This document shows positions 32,906-45,031 of a stretch of DNA of 64,000 nucleotides, piece after piece. The stretch comes from Strongylocentrotus purpuratus (lineage: Eukaryota; Echinodermata; Echinoidea; Camarodonta; Strongylocentrotidae), in assembly GCF_000002235.5 (NCBI RefSeq), contig NW_022145611.1, forward strand, positions 930,001 to 994,000. The letters run 5' to 3'. Numbering within the stretch: position 1 is the stretch's first letter; each line of letters starts with the position of its first letter. The position numbers and the translations under genes were made by a program. Under the pieces are notes generated by a model. The model had not been told where the DNA came from and did no database searches. It saw only the letters and a list, made by a program, of their open reading frames with translations.

Positions 32906-33599
32906 AAACTTTATCAGTCTAGTACAGTATTTGTATTCGCGTTATAGTCTACTTGTGTATTTTTATTGGAACTAGGGATACATTTCATCTTCTAAATTGT
33001 TTGGTTATTGGTGGAGGGAAGGGGAGGGGGTAGAAGAATTATACTTGCTGAGAGAGTGGAGTAAAATGTGTGTGTGATTGTGACAGATAATCCTTTTGGA
33101 GTGATGGTGTTTTATATGCAATCTAAAAAAGGAACCCCAGTAGGCGATCATGGAAATGGTTTGTCGGATTGCTAGATCTATGTGTTGACGTGCTTTTTTT
33201 TAAATTGTGATGTCTGTCGAGCCTGACCGTGATAAATGTTCTTTTGTGTATGAGCTAACATGCGTGATGTGCTTCTTAATTCAGACAGGGTGATCTTAAT
33301 CTGTTGTAATTTTAATCCAGATCTAGTGCCGAGTTGAAATATGAGAGCAGTCCCAATTATCAAATTTACCATCCACTCCGGGGAGATGCAGGAAAAAATG
33401 AATTCAATATTCATTCTTTAGTTTTACATGCAGAGTGCACTTGTACTATGCTGTAGGCATGTGAAAATATATCTATGAAAATGTTTTAAATTATGGGACA
33501 AGCGCATCCTTGTTGCTGTTTTTTTTTAATATCAAAACTTCCTTACTACCCGAATGGACTTATTGTTTAATTATTGGGCCCGCCCTGATACGTTAACAA
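32906..33599. other. Downstream flank, nothing recognised
   Basis: No repeat or exon seen. GGAGGGAAGGGGAGGGGGTAG at about 33012 is a potential G-quadruplex. Confidence 0.4.
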
Positions 33600-33760
33600 T
33601 TTTTAACCGAGAGGGTGCCCCCCCCCCCCCCACTCAGTGTTATTTATGGTACGCATATGCATGTTCCCTCCCTTTGAAAGCACCCCCCCCCCCCCCCCCT
33701 TCCCCTAAGTCCGGGGTGTAGAGTCAATACGGGCCGATTTTTGTGTATTGCGAGCCGGAC
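33600..33760. repeat. Dispersed repeat with poly-C tracts, copy 2
   Basis: Inverted partner of 12000-12245: C run, CACTCAGTGTT, GGTACGCATATGCATGTTCC, second C run, then AGAGTCAATACGGG. Confidence 0.55.
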
Positions 33761-34892
33761 TTTGCTGCGTGATAAGTACCCTCAGTTTTACCGGCGATGT
33801 TTCCCGTAGTAGGGGGAGGGTGCATTATAAATTATAGTTGATATAATACACTGAGTCTGAACAGTGGTATAAGATGGCCAGTCAGTCGATATATAATAGT
33901 ACCCAAATCAATGAGCTAGCCAATTTAAATCTCCATTAGAAAGCAGAAGAATAGAAGGGAGAGAGAGCGAAAAGAAGTTGTACTTTACTCCTTACAACAA
34001 AAGGCAATCTAAAGGTATTGATTTTTTCGGCCTGCGGGCCGGTGAGTTCCTTTCATACCTGATTTTTGTGGTGGCTGTATAATATCACGTGACTGCAAAC
34101 GGAGGGAAAGGCAACGTTGCTGATAGAAAGATAAGGACCATGTTTTTTAGTACGTTGTACGCACGTTGTACGTGTATGCTGAACGCGACGTTGACCATGT
34201 GCGTCCCATAGCCGCTACATGACTGTAAGCGAATGAATATATCTGCATTTCTCTCGCTATTATCTCTTCTCAATTTTCTGCAAATTCATTTTATCTTTTT
34301 CTACGGATGAACTGAAAACAAAATGAATAAACTGTAAACACAATAAATCGCTACGAAACACGACTGAACGTAAACAAAAATTGATTACGTCAAACTTGGG
34401 CATGGTAAAAAAAATATAGACTAGACTCTATAGACACGTTTATCATTATTTAGTAAACCACGCCCATAATGATCCACCTATACCATAGAGATATCTCTAT
34501 GACCTATACATACACCCATGACACGATTACGCGCCATACCAAGTAAGAAGCGCGCCATTTCGCACAAAATGATGGAGGTTTTTTTTTTAGGCGCGCTAAA
34601 ATAATATTTGTAAACAAAGAGAGATATGTGGTAGATAATAGAGTTTCTGGTGTTTTCTCTCTCCCCGTTTCTTTCTTTACTTTCTTCAAATAATTCAAAT
34701 CATTGCACAAAGCCAATCCCCACAGATAGTACCTACAACTTGGCCTACCATGCACCTTTCTGTCTCTCGTATTAGGTTTATATCGACACCTCCTTTGATT
34801 TTCACGAAGTTCGCCATTCTAGAAAAGTTTGTCAAAATTCGTTTTTCCATTTGCATTTCTAATTTTAGCTTGACACAACAAATCGCAGGGGG
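33761..34892. other. Intergenic, nothing recognised
   Basis: Contains TACGTTGTACGCACGTTGTA, a short direct repeat near 34151. No gene. Confidence 0.4.
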
Positions 34893-34974
34893 GATTCGTT
34901 ATAACAATGTGAAATCATAACACTAATTTGCCCACGAGGTTTTGGCTAAAAAGAGAAGTTGTGATTAATGCCCG
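34893..34974 (+). repeat. 80-bp repeat, member of an inverted pair (left)
   Basis: Nearly identical in inverted orientation to 39021-39101. Shared words include ATAACAATGTGAAATCATAA, CACTAATTTGCCCACGAGG and AAGAGAAGTTGTGATTAATG, with one or two differences. It may be a short dispersed repeat or the ends of a 4.2-kb element. Confidence 0.85.
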
Positions 34975-35917
34975 TAACAAGCCCAAGTTTGGATAACTTT
35001 CTAGCCTCACATCAGACGGAAACACATTTTTTCCTCTTTCCTCATGCGTCACATCCACCTAGCTTTGGTTGGCAGCGGGATATCGACTAGGTAAGCAAAC
35101 TGTGTTATGTGAAACGAGTGAAATGATTTTGTAGTAATATACCAGCGTTTCAAGATTTTATACTGGAAAGTGATATCGGATATGGGTCTCGCTCAAATTT
35201 TAACCATAGCCCTTCAGTGAGAGTTATTATATTTTCCGCATTCTTTTTCATCGATATTAAAACACCTTTCACTTTTAAGTAAAGGCCTACTTTATTCAAT
35301 TTCTGATTCTACCTCTTTCCCGCCATCAAGTATATCGTTGATTTTTATCTATTTTGATACTTTGGTAGTTGCTGTACCCCCCCCCCCCCCCCCCCCCCGG
35401 TTAGGGACCCGGGCAGGCTCGGATAAACATGCATTTGAAGCAATCGTACTGTGCTCTGCACCATGGAGCTATAAGAACAAGAAGGGCGTTAACGCCCATA
35501 GTATAAACAGGGATAACGCCATTACGCCCATATGACTCTCAGTATTTATTTTGTTGTGTATCTGTACCAGCTAATTAATACTTGGTAATGGCCTGTTTAC
35601 TACGAAGCACTAGACATGTGTTTACACATTACTCGCTACTAATTACCACCCAATTGGAGCAAATTACGACACGGGACGTTTTTACGACTAAACTTCAATT
35701 GAGTTTGTCAGGAGAAGATGAATCATTGACTGTGTGCGGGGGTATGCAATAATACCGCAAAAAGCTCCCTCTAGAAAAGGTGCATTGAGGCTTGGAGAAG
35801 TTCACAACTTTTACGTAAACAAAACGATGAAATATAGATATAGCTATGTAATGTTATTGTTATCAATTCATAATTCAAATAAAAACTTAAATTACCACCG
35901 ATGTATGGTAATATTTA
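34975..35917. other. Intergenic with a C22 run
   Basis: A C run of 22 at 35377-35398. No coding exon recognised. Confidence 0.4.
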
Positions 35918-36015
35918 AAGATACCATGTCCCTTTTGCAGCCAACATCAAATTCTGTAGAACTTTGCAAGAATTATGAATATGTCATGTATGTCCTATCT
36001 GTGAAATATACTCCA
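35918..36015 (-). mobile_element. AAAGGTAC-family end fragment
   Basis: Inverted relative to 5036-6043. It begins TTTAAAGATACCATGTCCCT and continues TGCAGCCAACATCAAATTCT and GTAGAACTTTGCAAG. It supplies the uninterrupted version of the junction broken at 5551. Confidence 0.7.
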
Positions 36016-36164
36016 TCGTATGTACTCCATTCCAATAATCTCCATTCCCCTACCTGCTAAATCTCTTACATCTAACCTGTCCAACGCACCCCTTCTGTTC
36101 AGAAGTCAATGATAGTATATAAGTTGTAGTAGAATTAGTAATAGTAGAAGTAGTAACGATGCTA

Positions 36165-36365
36165 CTACTAATAATTATAGTGATAATAATGATAAATATT
36201 ATTAATAATAATCAAAATAATAATAATAACAATAATGAACATAATAATAATGCTGTTAATATTACTAATAGTACATGAAGACATGAATCTAAATTAGCCT
36301 GGAGAGAAAATTCCTGAAATATCATTTTGATAATAATAATAATGATAAAAATATTACTAATAGTA
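36165..36365. repeat. AAT-rich repeat block with an internal duplication
   Basis: Interrupted AAT triplets. Two copies of a TACTAATAGTA(C/A)ATGA ... ATCTAAATTAG segment at about 36262 and 36352 indicate a local duplication of roughly 90 bp. Confidence 0.7.
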
Positions 36366-36760
36366 AATGAGCACATGTATCTAAATTAGACATACAATTC
36401 CTGAAATATAATTGTAATAGCTTTTAGTTCTGGTCCTGAACTACAAACTTCTGGTTGAGGACAATGCCCAAAAAACAATGGTAATACAGTAGTACTATAG
36501 TACGGTAACTCGCTTCTTGTACTTCTGTTTTGTAGAATGCCGCTGAAGAATTTCATGCATCCAAGTGCACAATCTTCAACGGTGTGTGTGTAGGGCAAAA
36601 CCATTTTTTATTTCGCTAGATCAGAACTACATATATACCGGTACCGTAGATCCTTCTGTTTTGAGCCATTATTTTCCTGACGTTGACATTCACCCCATAA
36701 TTTGACCTCTTCCAGAACGCTCTCTGGGCTATCACAGGCGGGCTTTGGGCCAACTGTGCG
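36366..36760. other. Intergenic, nothing recognised
   Basis: No exon or repeat called. Confidence 0.35.
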
Positions 36761-36795
36761 TGACGTCACCATATCTTTTTGCCTTGTTGACGTCA
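36761..36795. promoter_or_regulatory. Pair of CRE/ATF palindromes
   Basis: Two perfect TGACGTCA sites, 36761-36768 and 36788-36795, 27 bp apart. They are followed by (TC)n at about 36830-36857. No gene start could be linked to them. Confidence 0.4.
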
Positions 36796-36825
36796 TCAAT
36801 TTTTTTCCGAACTTCTTCAATTTCT

Positions 36826-36859
<34 letters not shown>

Positions 36860-36860
<1 letters not shown>

Positions 36861-39020
36861 CATGGGAAAAAATTCATGACAGGTGGAATCGCTGTCTTCT
36901 CACGCTCTTCAAATCATTATTTCTGTATTCTATGTCCGGAAATACATAAGCATTTTTCAATACTTCTTTACATATTGATGTTTGATGTTCATGGTCATAT
37001 GTTCTCATTTTCTTTATTGCCGAAGTATCAATAAAGTGAAGCACCAACAATATGTATACATGTATCTTTCTAATATTATCAGTATCATCCAAATACACAA
37101 TTCAAGGTAACAATTATCCCATGCGTATCAAATACCCAATTATTGCTAGCTATGCTTGCTTAATATACATTATGTATAGTATACAGTCATGTTGTATATA
37201 AAAATTATTAACATAAAAATTAACATTTTAATTACGACTGGCTGGCTCACAGTATTTAAATTTATTGGACATACATGAATCTACCCATCATATTATTTCT
37301 AGATCCCCCCTTTTCATTTCATTTCTGCATGGGTTTCTTTATTTCTTCCTAATTCTATCTTGAATGTCATTAAACTCTTCAAGTTTTGTGCTGATGATAT
37401 TTCTTCCGTACTCATCTCAGACTTCCCGTTCTGAGTTTTTGAAGTGAACTTTTCCGATGATTTCCCTCAATAACGGAAATCAGATGTAAATGAAAAAATA
37501 ATGATTACCCGTATACCCACTTCTCTTCCGTACATTTTCCTGTTTCGGTTTAGTTTTCCTCTGCACGCGATCAAAATACCCAAGCAAAATCCATGGGCAT
37601 ACAGTATTACACAAAGCATGTATATGTACTCTCCAAATATTAATATATATATGTTTGAATGTGAAGTTACTGATAATACAAAACAAATGAAGAAAAAAGT
37701 GGTCAAGATGTTGTCTTCTCCTTTTCAAAATCTCAAATCAAATCGTTTCTCCTTCTTAGAAAATGATAACATTCCCATGTAGCCTAGTGATGATTTGATT
37801 TCTACGTCGTTCATCGTTTTTTTTTTATTGGTTTCATAACCATGATAATGTGAAACAAAATAACCATAATAGGAAAGACCTTTTAATCCTAAACTTGAGA
37901 AAGAAAATTAATGATGGAAGAAGCTGGTCTGGGTTCTAAAGTTGTTAGATTATTTCAAATCGACTTCGGAGAAGAAAAGTAAAATTCGAAACAAATTTGG
38001 TAGAATAAACAAACACAACAAACAAGACAAAAACAAAACAACAAAATGAAACAACATAAAACAATAACAACAGCGGCAAAAGGGAGATATCTAAAAAATA
38101 AGGGGTCGACCCCGGCCTAAGAACGACGCTTGCCTGTCACTTTGAATTTGCGTTGTTCCTGTCACTTTCAACGGGCCGGCCATTCGATGAGTTATGACAG
38201 TGAGAAGGCCATGGGTAGCATCACCATGACAACCAAAGTCTTCGAGAAGAGCACGAGTTTATGAGAGGAGATAGTTTCCGTTCCAGACATCTTCAATTCT
38301 CAATCGATTCATAAAACTTTGTGTTTATTATTATATTAGTTGAAAATATTTTGTTAGCGTAATACTGTTAGAAGAATTAAAGCAGTTGAGAATAAAGTCT
38401 GTGATATAACCCGTCTATTAAAGTCTGTTATTAATGTGAGCAATGCAATTTTCCATGTAAGTAGGTACATTTTACCAATAAAATTATTTTATAAATCTCG
38501 CTTATAGTTTCATTTATTGAATTGATTTTTTTATGGGTAAGATGAAAAGCAAAAAGCTACTATTAATTTTTATAATATGTATCTGGAAAACTATGCGGAA
38601 AACTATAAAATGTCGAAACATTCACGTCCCATTTGCATTGATACGCTATAAAATGCTGTATACTTTAAACCGAATAACCAAAGTTCAAAATCAAAATTAA
38701 AATCGAAAGCAATCTATCATTTTTATTTTATAGCAGACCCTTATTGTGAATGGAGAAAAGTATTTTTTGTCACCGTCAATCAGTCAAAAGCAGGATATAT
38801 CATTTTAACAAATATAAAAAGAAATTCCTCAATACTCAGAATAATAATAATGACTAAAACGTTTTTACGATGTTCTGATGAACTTGTTGAAAGTTCATTG
38901 AACATAGCGGTAAAGACGTCACAATAAAAACCCGCACGCAATCATGACAATAGATATTGTTATCGAAATGTTATTTCTGTCACCGTCTCTATATATTTTA
39001 TAGCATTGTAATGAACATTT
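36860..39020. other. AT-rich intergenic
   Basis: Scattered short open frames without domains or splice context. No repeats recognised apart from low-complexity A-rich DNA. Confidence 0.4.
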
Positions 39021-39101
39021 CGGGCATTAATCACAACTTCTCTTTTTAGCCAAAACCTCGTGGGCAAATTAGTGTTATGATTTCACATTGTTATGACGAA
39101 C
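39021..39101 (-). repeat. 80-bp repeat, member of an inverted pair (right)
   Basis: Inverted partner of 34893-34974. Confidence 0.85.
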
Positions 39102-39520
39102 CCGGGCTATTTTTGAACGAGACACACACAAAAGTTGTTTTACAAATGCGAAAGAGGGATATGAAAATTTGGAAGGTGAATAGAAAGAAAAACAATTGGG
39201 TCTATTTTTAGATTTTGGCATGAAACCAAAGCTCTGTGAGTTTGCGTAATTAACATTAAAAGATGACAACCAACAAAGTATTTTTCACATGTTTTTTTAA
39301 AAAGCTAAATATTATCAAAAATATGATATTTCACTGAAAACACGGAAATAATTTAAATTCATTTTAAAAAAATGTTCCTACTGAGGAATTTGATGGTTGA
39401 AGACAACTCAATTCATTTTAAAATTTTCTTCCTTTGACTATTCATTCATTGGTTTTTCATACAATCATACAATCTCAATATCTTCAGCTCAGAATTTCAC
39501 TCAGTATGTATCATTATGGG

Positions 39521-39870
39521 TTTTAGGACACCTACACCCTGGACATTCACCCCCCCCCCCGATAAACACCCCCAGTCAACTACCCCCTGGGGCAACCACC
39601 CTTCTAGGACGACTACCCCCGGGACAACTACCTCCCGGACGCGTCATTTTTTCTGCGGCACAAATTGGGGCTTTAAAAAAAAAAGAGGTCTTGATTTAAC
39701 CCTAACCCTAACCCTAAACTTTCCCATAGGCTCAACACGCACCTAACCCCAATCTGTGCCGCAGAAAAAAATAACGCCTCCCGGACAACTACCCCACAGA
39801 CAACTACCCCCTACGACAACTATCCTCTAAGAGGGTGTATTATGACTGGGGGTGTCCAGATACGATCATT
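39521..39870. repeat. GGACAACTACCCC array, copy 3, interrupted by a MITE
   Basis: It starts GGTTTTAGGACACCTACACC, as at 25455 and 26331, and carries GGACAACTACC-type units on both sides of the insertion at 39641-39777. Confidence 0.8.
39641..39777. mobile_element. 137-bp MITE with 9-bp duplication and internal telomere motifs
   Basis: Inverted ends GCGTCATTTTTTCTGCGGCA and GCGTTATTTTTTTCTGCGGC (as read inward) extend about 30 bp to ATTGGGG on both sides. CTCCCGGAC flanks both sides (39632-39640, 39778-39786), consistent with a 9-bp target duplication. That length and the roughly 30-bp ends fit Mutator-like (MULE) elements. The interior holds three CCCTAA units (39697-39717), equal to the common animal telomere repeat. 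Confidence 0.82.
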
Positions 39871-40240
39871 GTGACGTCACAAATCAATCATACGTACGTA
39901 CCGCTTATCAAATGAATGTAGGTTACAATGTTTGGTCAAACCAAGAAGTTACTTCCTAGAATCACGGCCATTTGAGGCCAGTGCCATGGTTATTACTTGG
40001 TCGGTCAAGATGCGGCCTCGTCAAAATCTTGACCGCTCTCCGCATCCGTCTCAAAAACAATAGTGACTCATTCAGTTTTCAGATATGAATTTATATTGTA
40101 GATTTTGATGGGGATTTAATTGGCGGCGAAAGAAACACTAAAACCAAACACCAAATAACAATGAGCGTGTAATCACCCAAACGAGCACTGGAGATGTCAT
40201 TTTGTGCACTAGGCCTACAAGCCTGCAGCCGACGACCCCC
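39871..40240. other. Intergenic, nothing recognised
   Basis: No exon or repeat called; a C run followed by (CA)n lies at about 40237-40264. Confidence 0.4.
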
Positions 40241-40296
40241 CCCCCCCCCCACACACACACACACTTCCCTTCCAACACCCTCTCGTCATGCACTGT

Positions 40297-40388
40297 GATT
40301 TTATTGATTTTATTGATTTTATTGATTTTATTGATTTTATTGATTTTATTGATTTTATTTGATTTTATTGATTTTATTGATTTTATTT
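40297..40388. repeat. (ATTGATTTT)n minisatellite, probable LINE tail
   Basis: About ten 9-bp units with one slip. It adjoins the 3' side of the minus-strand LINE below, in the position where CR1/L2-type LINEs carry short tandem 3' repeats. Confidence 0.85.
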
Positions 40389-41131
40389 ATTTACCAACAG
40401 CAATAACTTTCATACAATCATTTACATATACATATACATATACAACTATACATGGTATGGTATAAAAAGGGGCCAGGTAATTATTATAGCACATGTGCTA
40501 GTCGAGCCTAAACAAAGCATTGGTACAAATCAGTTTAGAAAACGTAACAAAACAAAAAATAATGAATTTACTATTACAGTCGATACTTAAAAAAACAAGA
40601 ATCAGTAGTCAACAATGTCTTACAATATACAAACTAATAATGTAAAATATGAATTGTGTACATATGAGATTATTTAACTTAATGTTTCATTCATGACTTG
40701 TTCAACAAATGACTTGTGACAGGATTTTGAAACCTATTTATAGACCTTGTCAATCTGACATCAACAGGTAATCCATACCAAAATTCACTGCCCCAAAAAG
40801 ACAATGAAAATTGACCTTGTGTCGTTCTTAATTTTGGAAGACGTAATTGTCCACCTTCTTTTTGTCTTGTGGAATAGCTATGTTCTCTATCAGAGTACTC
40901 TATCAAAATATGAGACAAATTGTCATTGACTACATCAAACATGAAAGTAGAAATGGATAAATCATGTAAATTATACACATTTAGGATTCGCAATCTTTTA
41001 AATAATGACGCAAATGACCAGTAAGCAAATGAACCAACAAAAAACATTGCAGCGAGATGACATTTAAAGAAGAAGATATTTATTTCTTCAAAGAAAACAA
41101 AATATTTGTTAATAGCATAGGTCTGCTCCAT
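40389..41131 (-). mobile_element. LINE (CR1/L2-like) ORF2 C-terminal fragment and 3'UTR
   Basis: The minus-strand frame 41131-40691 is open for 146 codons. It contains LKRLRILN-like FKRLRILNVYNLHDLSIST, FMFDVVNDNL, HSYSTRQKEGGQLRLPKLRT and FWGSEFWYGLPVDVRLTRSI, then FQNPVTSHLLN and a stop. This is the standard tail of CR1/L2-type reverse transcriptases (xxxLPxxLRxxxSxxxFK). The catalytic RT domain is absent. About 300 bp of 3'UTR leads to the 9-bp minisatellite. Confidence 0.78.
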
Positions 41132-42449
41132 ATGATGATGTTAAATTTAAACTCAAAAGCCTTTTTGTGACAGTAGAAAGCAGGTTGAAGCTTCGACGAA
41201 ACATCCTCTTTGAATAAACGCTTCAAAGTATCCAAATCCTATGATTGTATATTTTCGTCGTGTTTCTTTTAGGACAAAATATTTCTACCGATTCCATTTT
41301 CACCAAAAACAGCTCATTTAACAAGTAACGAGAATATTAAATGAAAATACTGAAGTATGTTTAAATTTTTCCAGTTAAAGACATCATGATGTCCAATTTT
41401 GTAATTCCGTAACAGGTTCCTGAGAAAGGAAAACAAAAATTCATGTATAAGGTCCGTTCCCAGAAGTGAAAAGGAGTTATTGCGGACATATGCGCAATGT
41501 TGTTGAATCCTGGAAACGCAGTGAAGCTTTTTATCAAGAACGAAATAATGTGTCAATTCACATCCTATTGCATGCCAGTTGTATCGTACCTCCCGGATCA
41601 AGAAATCTTGATTTGACAGGTTTCACCTTTTAGTGTTTCCTATTCAAATTCTTAAAATATTGACGTGATATCAAACGAAATTTGAGCGAATTTTCAATGA
41701 CAAATTATGGTAAAAGGTATGTTCAGTGGCGTAAATGACGAAAACTTTTTGGGGGATGAACCCCCCCCCCCCCCCTCACCCCGGCAATCATGTCATTTCA
41801 TCAACATTTGTATATCACTGTATCGAATAAGAAGAACAAAACGTAACTGTACGCCAGTGGGTTTGTTGATGAAACATTAATTTTTCTTTATTATTATTAT
41901 TCGTAGATCTAGGGGGATGACAATGAAAAAGTCTCAGCTGTATTTTTCATTTTCAACACAAAAAATAATTATTTTCCTATCCATTGCCAGTATTTTACGA
42001 TGTCTTGTGACTTTGCATTGTATTCAACGTATACACAGGTACACAAACTAAAATGTAACGTTATTGTGGAATGCCGAGCGCGCGTAAAGAGGAAGTAATG
42101 TAATACATTTTGTCTAGGCGCGTTAAAACAAGATCGCGTCGACTCGGCTACGCGCATACTCGACGCATGCGCAGTATACATGGATTGAAAAAGGTAAACA
42201 AATACCTGCACGCGACAAAATAAAATAATTTGCATTCTGGTGTTTTTTTTAACAAAGCCGCCGGCAAGATTTATACCTTGCCGACGGCTGTCATAGTGAT
42301 AAATGAACATTTCGAGAAACGAAGATAGTGGCGATTTGAAATGAAAAGTATCAACGTGGCCTACAACAACATACGGACCTTCAATATTAACTTTGTATGG
42401 CATACGAAATTAGATAATGTAAGAAATTATCGTGATTTTGATAAGCTCC
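41132..42449. other. Intergenic, nothing assigned
   Basis: CAGTGGCGTAAATGACG at about 41724 followed by a C run looks like another hAT-like terminus. A near-perfect 12-bp stem hairpin, GCCGCCGGCAAG with CTTGCCGACGGC, lies at 42257-42288. No gene. Confidence 0.4.
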
Positions 42450-43153
42450 GAAAATAACTTACTTAGAAGCAGAAAAATCATAAGAAAGTTATGAATTTTT
42501 GAAAAAATGTGACCATGGAACAATGGAAATCACTACAAAATTTGCCAATTTGGTTATCAGTTTGTGACATCATTGTCGTCACTATTTACCGATTGCTTTA
42601 TATATTTTAATACCATTAATTTCCCTTTTATCCCCCAAAACTTAATTTTCCCCATGCCTTTGCCCAGGTTAACTGATTTGTATTATATTGCGTGCATTAT
42701 ATTTCACAAAATCTTTTCTGAACTTTGAAGAACTGATACTTTTTTTCTGAATAGTGTATATACTCATAATTATCGATTTGTATATAAATAGTTTATCAAA
42801 ATTCACATTTTTCATGATTAAACTGAAGTAAAAAAAAAACTCTTTATAAAATAAAGAGTAATTTTTTTTATCCACACAAAAACGTATTACAATCGATCGA
42901 ACGTGGATGCTGGTGTGAAGAAATAAGATTCTTAGGGGAAATAGAAACAATTAGTGGATAGTGAGGCAATGACGTCACAGACTCATTAGTGAGTTGCCAA
43001 TTTGCCTTGTGATTTTCAAAGCTTTTCATGTCATCGAAAATTCATAACTTTCGTATTAGTTATCAATTTTTGCTCAAACTTTTTTTGATTGGTTTTCTGA
43101 TTTTACTGCTTCCACTGACAGTAAGTTATTTTTGAAGTGGACTTGCCCTTTAA
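42450..43153. mobile_element. TTAA element of the TTAAAGGGCAAGT type, left end lost
   Basis: The right end reads ...AGTGGACTTGCCCTTTAA (TTAA 43150-43153). AAAATAACTTAC and GAAGCAG..AAAATCA at the left are mirrored at the right (TGATTTTACTGCTTCCAC, GTAAGTTATTTTT). The expected left TTAAAGGGCAAGTCC terminus is missing. TTAA flanks and AAAGGG-like ends are known for Kolobok-type elements. Confidence 0.55.
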
Positions 43154-43465
43154 TGGCTTCATTCCATGCATAATTATTCTTTATAGTTAGATTCCCTTTC
43201 TCGTTATTCGAATTTCTCCCTAAAACATATAGATATTGACCAAAAACATTCTTTGCAGTAACATGCCACTTTGAGAGGCATTTCGTCGAATTATCTTTAA
43301 CTAGTTGTGTGTTATAACTTATTAGTAGGGAATGAATAAGCTGTGAAATATCAGGGTTTTTTCCGAATAAACCGACCCAATAAAATAGAAATTAGCTTTT
43401 CGCTGAAAGGAGGAAGTAGCCGCGATGCGTCAACAAACAAAAATCACGTGCAATTTGTTGACAAT
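43154..43465. other. Intergenic, nothing recognised
   Basis: No exon or repeat called. Confidence 0.4.
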
Positions 43466-43579
43466 ACGTGTTATGTGTACTCGCTATGATAGTCTTCCCT
43501 CGAACGTGTTATGTGTAATCGCTATGATAGTCTTCCCTCGTACGTGTTATGTGTACTCGATATGATAGTCTTCCCTCGT
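43466..43579. repeat. 38-bp tandem repeat, three units
   Basis: Units start at 43466, 43504 and 43542 with ACGTGTTATGTGTA(C/A)TCG followed by TATGATAGTCTTCCCTCG. Only a few substitutions separate them. Confidence 0.95.
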
Positions 43580-44299
43580 AGGCGCTTAATGAAGAGAAAA
43601 GAAACATGCCTATCTGTTCGTATATTCGTATGAAACGATCTCAATATACATGTAGTACCATTTAAAATATTTTCGGATGCACACAACAAAAATTAAAATA
43701 GTATTACTTTTATTTGTTGCCCCCTTGAAATGAAAAAAAAGCGTGTAAGACCTCTTCAATGATTATTGCCATTTGTTTCTGGTCTATCATCTTTCGGTCT
43801 AACATCAGTGCGTTTAAAATCAACATTTCGTCCAATGTGCCCAGTAAATAATATGTCCTCTTAACCTCTTTTCTATAAGTGCTGATGGGGGAGGGGGGGG
43901 GGGGGCTCCGGGGCTGTTCATAGAAACATGTTTGAAGGACTGTGAACATAAAAGATTAATGAAAAACCCAACTGATTTGAATATCGATCAATCCCTTTTA
44001 CGGGTCTTACAGTATGAGTTTAGTTTATATAGGCCTTCATGTATATCTATAACCCTCAAATGCGGGTTATCAATACCTTCTTTGAGTTTGAGTCAGCAGA
44101 CAACTCACGATGAAGTCTCACAGACTCAAAACTAAAACTTCACCACAATTCCTAAAGCCGTGAAAAGAGCCTAGCTCTGCCAGTCTCTAGAAATCGGTCC
44201 AGTCTCAAAGTGTAGACACAATTAGTAGGCAACACAAAGAACAAGGGTTTTGTACTGCAGACTAATCCACGGGTCCGCTCGCTCACATAGGTACATCAA
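43580..44299. other. Intergenic, nothing recognised
   Basis: A G-rich run near 43887-43907. No gene. Confidence 0.4.
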
Positions 44300-45031
44300 A
44301 GGGTACGTTTATGCTCAACTTTTTCTGGCCAGAATGAGGCATCTGTTACGCGTTTAGTTCAAAACACGGTTGCATCCTTTCTCTTTTTTGTAGAATCACC
44401 GAAAAACGGCGATCGTAATCGCCGATCTTACAAAAAGGTGCGTTTACGATTGGCGATTCTGGGGAAGTACAAACGCACAATCATTTGTAAACGCGTTTAA
44501 AGAGAAGGTTGAGTTCTGGGAAGAGGTAAAAAATAATTTGTGAGCGTTATCATTCTTATTATGCAGTGTGGAAGAACATCAGATAAGATATGTTCCCTGA
44601 AAAGCATGGCTCTTCAACTGCCTTCATATTCTTAATATGTCACGTAACATCGTAAAAATCCAGGGTAGGATTTTTACGCCACGTGTTCGTCCCATACACA
44701 ACTTGGACTTGGCCAAAATTCTTATCATTTTGATGATTCCAGAGCCTTGCAATCACACAAATTCTTTTCTGGTCGATTCCACATCGTTTCTTTCACAATG
44801 CAATCGCATGACCAGAAGTCCAGAACTCAACATCTTTAAATGGGGTCAACGTAGCATGCGCAGTGCAGGTGTGCGAATCAAGCTGCAGACTCTGAGCCAG
44901 AATCATGCCTGGAGGAGCCAGAGAAGTGAGCATAAACAGTACACCGTGGAACTGCGATTACGATGAGCGTTTACGATGAGCGTTTCAAATCGCTCATTCT
45001 GCCTTCAAAACTATGAGCATAAACGTACCCT
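44300..45031 (-). mobile_element. AGGGTRCGTTTA MITE, copy 2, interrupted
   Basis: Inverted relative to 15426-15805 and easily aligned on both sides of the insertion at 44497-44839: GGGTACGTTTATGCTCAAC on the left, GAGCATAAACGTACCCT on the right. One small internal direct duplication (GATGAGCGTTTACGATGAGC) is unique to this copy. Confidence 0.85.
44497..44839 (-). mobile_element. TTAA-flanked MITE, copy A3, nested
   Basis: Ends AGAGAAGGTTGAGTTCTGG and CCAGAACTCAACATCT are inverted and bounded by TTAA (44497-44500, 44836-44839). Interior matches A1 and A2 in reverse. The host copy at 15632-15637 has a single TTTAAA at this point, which confirms TTAA as the duplicated target. Confidence 0.9.
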
